A DNA stretch of 5,887 nucleotides, from positions 1 to 5,887 of the forward strand of contig CANGFL010000101.1 of assembly GCA_947453015.1 (NCBI GenBank). The letters run 5' to 3'. The notes below the pieces were generated by a model. That model made no database searches, was not told the DNA's origin, and saw nothing but the letters and a program-made list of their open reading frames with translations. Shown one piece after another: positions 4,498-5,887 of this stretch. Every line of letters starts with the position of its first letter. The stretch's first letter is position 1. The position numbers and the translations under genes were made by a program. This DNA is from Oxalobacteraceae bacterium (GTDB taxonomy: Bacteria; Pseudomonadota; Gammaproteobacteria; Burkholderiales; Burkholderiaceae_D).

Positions 4498-4749
4498 ATG
4501 TCAAAAAAAGCGAAACGTGAACAGAAACCTACGCCAGTTGGTGAGACAGTCGCCGCTGAAATGGAAACCCGAGCGGCCTACCAGAACCTGATTCAATCCT
4601 TTACATCGGATCAACATGAGCTGGAAGCCAAAATCAAAGAGATTGAGCAAGCTAAGGCTGACCATTCAGGCGACCATGCAAACGATCATTCATCGGATCA
4701 TTCGTCCGACCACACCCCGCCACAAGGCTCAGATCACTCGTCAAATTGA
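4498..4749 (+). CDS. Small charged protein with a C-terminal Asp-His repeat tail
   Basis: The 83-residue product has a basic N-terminus (SKKAKREQK), an acidic helical middle (about 16-54, likely coiled coil, ending EIEQAKA) and a tail (55-83) built of four-residue units beginning Asp-His: DHSG, DHAN, DHSS, DHSS, then DHTP and, after PQGS, DHSS. Six His-Asp pairs suggest metal binding (Zn, Ni, Cu or Fe), by analogy with other His-rich tails; this is inference. No signal peptide, cysteine or membrane segment is seen. ATG 4498 is chosen because GAGG (4488-4491) lies 6 bases upstream; a TTG at 4486 sits on that site. The family is unknown to me. It is divergent from the methyltransferase and convergent with dctP (33 bases apart). 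Confidence 0.75.
   Translation: MSKKAKREQKPTPVGETVAAEMETRAAYQNLIQSFTSDQHELEAKIKEIEQAKADHSGDHANDHSSDHSSDHTPPQGSDHSSN
4660..4743 (+). repeat. In-frame 12-base repeat encoding Asp-His-x-x
   Basis: Units begin at 4660, 4672, 4684, 4696 and 4708, with a last one at 4732 after a Pro/Gln insertion. Each begins GAC or GAT plus CAT or CAC. Codons for Asp, His and Ser vary between copies (GAC/GAT, CAT/CAC, TCA/TCG/TCC), so the protein pattern is kept while the DNA has drifted. Confidence 0.85.
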
Positions 4750-4770
4750 GAGCGTTTTCAGTTTGACAGC

Positions 4771-4798
4771 GGCGTAGAAACCTTAACGCTTCTGCGCC
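4771..4798. terminator. Hairpin across the dctP stop codon, weak terminator candidate
   Basis: GGCGTAGAA (4771-4779) pairs with TTCTGCGCC (4790-4798) with one G-U, around a ten-base loop holding the dctP stop codon. A second option pairs AGCGTT (4751-4756) with AACGCT (4785-4790). No T-run follows on either strand, so termination between these convergent genes is not obviously intrinsic. Confidence 0.3.
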
Positions 4799-5808
4799 AG
4801 ATCTTTGTAGACCGCATCCAGCAAGCTTTTGCCGATGCGGTCTTCCATTTTCTTGTGCACCGGTAGCAGTACCTGCCGCCACAAATCCATTTCCTGGCTA
4901 GTCGGCTTGTAAATCGTCGTCATGCCCGTCTTGCGAATCGCTTCCATAGCCTCAGCACTCTCACGCTGCGAATTTGAATTATTAAACCGGGTCGCCTCCG
5001 CCAAAGCCGCATCGAGTTTTTTTCGAAGATCCTGCGGCAGTCCATCCCAGAATTTTTTATTCACGATCACAGCAAAACCCATGTAACCGTGGTTGGTTAA
5101 GGTGAGATGCTTTTGTACCTCGTAGACTTTTTGCGAATAAAAATTCAGGGGTGGATTCTCGGCACCGTCCACCACACCCGATTGCAAGGCCTGAGTCATT
5201 TCAGAAAAAGACATGACTTGGGGGTTGGCTCCCAAAGTACGCATCTGCTCGTCGATCACTTTCGAGCCTTGAATACGTATCTTTAAACCACGCATATCGG
5301 CGGGCACATGAATAGGCTTATTCGCCGACATCATTTTGAATCCATTGTCCCAGTACGCGAGCCCTTTAATACCTTTGCTCTCCAGACCGGCAAATAATTG
5401 TTTGCCTATGGGTCCCTCAAGCACATGATCGACAGCGGCATGGTCAGCAAACAGAAACGGTAAATCAAATAGCTCAAATTCTTTAATACCCAGTGAACCA
5501 AATTTTGACAAGGTCGGCGCCAGCATCTGTACCGCACCCATCTGCAACGCTTCGAGTTCTTCTTTATCTTTGTAGAGCGTGCTATTGGGATAAACATCGA
5601 CCCGCACCGCACCCTCGGTACTGGTTTCAACTAATTGCTTAAAACGCTCAACCGCGCGACTTTTTGGCGTGCCTATGGCAGCTACATGACTAAATTTAAT
5701 GACAATGGGCGTAGTTGCTGATTGCACTGAGGTGATAGCAAAAGCACCAAACATCACTCCCAATAGAGTGACACGCCACAAAAACCGATAACCTTGATTG
5801 GTAGTCAT
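4783..5808 (-). CDS. dctP: TRAP transporter solute-binding protein, DctP family
   Basis: The 341-residue product is a full-length DctP-type periplasmic binding protein. Residues 1-31 form a signal peptide (WRVTLLGVMFGAFA core, cut after VQSA). The mature part starts with the family strand IVIKFSHVAAIGTPKS and continues with YPNSTLYKDKEELEALQMG (73-91). FDLPFLF (114-120), GLKIRIQ (174-180), whose Arg 178 is the conserved residue that clamps the ligand carboxylate, and DGAENPP (214-220) follow. DctP proteins capture dicarboxylates or related organic acids and hand them to the DctQ-DctM membrane subunits, driven by a sodium or proton gradient. The exact ligand cannot be read. ATG 5808 has only a purine-rich GAGAGA a few bases upstream. 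Neither dctQ nor dctM follows; downstream is a convergent gene, so partners lie upstream off the window or elsewhere. Confidence 0.93.
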   Translation of the reverse strand: MTTNQGYRFLWRVTLLGVMFGAFAITSVQSATTPIVIKFSHVAAIGTPKSRAVERFKQLVETSTEGAVRVDVYPNSTLYKDKEELEALQMGAVQMLAPTLSKFGSLGIKEFELFDLPFLFADHAAVDHVLEGPIGKQLFAGLESKGIKGLAYWDNGFKMMSANKPIHVPADMRGLKIRIQGSKVIDEQMRTLGANPQVMSFSEMTQALQSGVVDGAENPPLNFYSQKVYEVQKHLTLTNHGYMGFAVIVNKKFWDGLPQDLRKKLDAALAEATRFNNSNSQRESAEAMEAIRKTGMTTIYKPTSQEMDLWRQVLLPVHKKMEDRIGKSLLDAVYKDLAQKR

Positions 5809-5887
5809 AATCTCTCTGCGTGCAAATTATTCAACGCTATCTTTCGTAGTTGCTGTGTGCGTTACATCGGGTGGCTACGGAGAAAAC

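Noticed and set aside
4660..4743. CRISPR-like or tandem DNA repeat
   Set aside because: The 12-base units are in frame, have synonymous differences and encode a repeated peptide, so this is a protein repeat.
4652..4882. Minus-strand frame of 76 codons
   Set aside because: It is antisense to the Asp-His repeats and out of frame with dctP; its apparent repeats are shadows.
5820..5850. Sigma54-type promoter upstream of dctP
   Set aside because: TTTGCA resembles a -12 element, and dct genes are often RpoN-dependent, but no GG-containing -24 element is at the required distance.

Overview
The window reads as a chromosomal stretch from a betaproteobacterium, most likely Burkholderiales and possibly Oxalobacteraceae-like. 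That placement is inferred from the style of the phasin, the surface-adhesin-E-like protein and the DctP protein; no ribosomal marker is present. Base composition is moderate, with AT-rich gaps between genes. There is no tRNA, rRNA, CRISPR array, transposase, integrase or phage gene. Genes are small, mostly single units, on both strands.

Left part (1-1682). The window opens inside a minus-strand gene whose first 134 codons encode the membrane N-terminus of a cellulose-synthase-like (BcsA-type) family 2 glycosyltransferase. Upstream of it is a gene-poor stretch (403-836) with tandem CCTCCA-containing direct repeats and a long palindrome centred on GCGATCGC. A minus-strand phasin gene (PHA granule coat) follows. 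It has a GTG start, a perfect AAGGAG site, a good sigma70-like promoter and a strong UUCG-loop terminator. A leader rich in inverted repeats separates it from the divergent gene at 1683.

Middle (1683-3181, plus strand). An unrecognised 121-aa acidic helical protein is followed by a Cys-rich small lipoprotein and an exported surface-adhesin-E-like protein. The first and third are each followed by an intrinsic terminator, so at least these behave as separate units. A possible 31-aa membrane microprotein lies after the third.

Right part (3182-5887). A minus-strand pair comprises a class I SAM-dependent methyltransferase and a 75-aa tail-anchored membrane protein 37 bp downstream. The methyltransferase has a strong hairpin plus U-rich tract in its leader. 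Divergent from it is a plus-strand gene for a small charged protein ending in Asp-His repeats, preceded by an AT-rich, Fur-box-like element. Convergent with that is dctP, the periplasmic binding protein of a TRAP carboxylate transporter. No DctQ or DctM gene is visible, but the window ends only 79 bp upstream of dctP.

The genes do not form one obvious pathway. Phasin, TRAP uptake of carboxylates and extracellular polysaccharide synthesis fit a carbon-storing, biofilm-capable heterotroph. I see no convincing new multi-gene system. The most interesting items are the Asp-His repeat protein with its upstream operator-like site, the SD-masking hairpin before the 121-aa protein, the methyltransferase leader hairpin, and the small unrecognised proteins.
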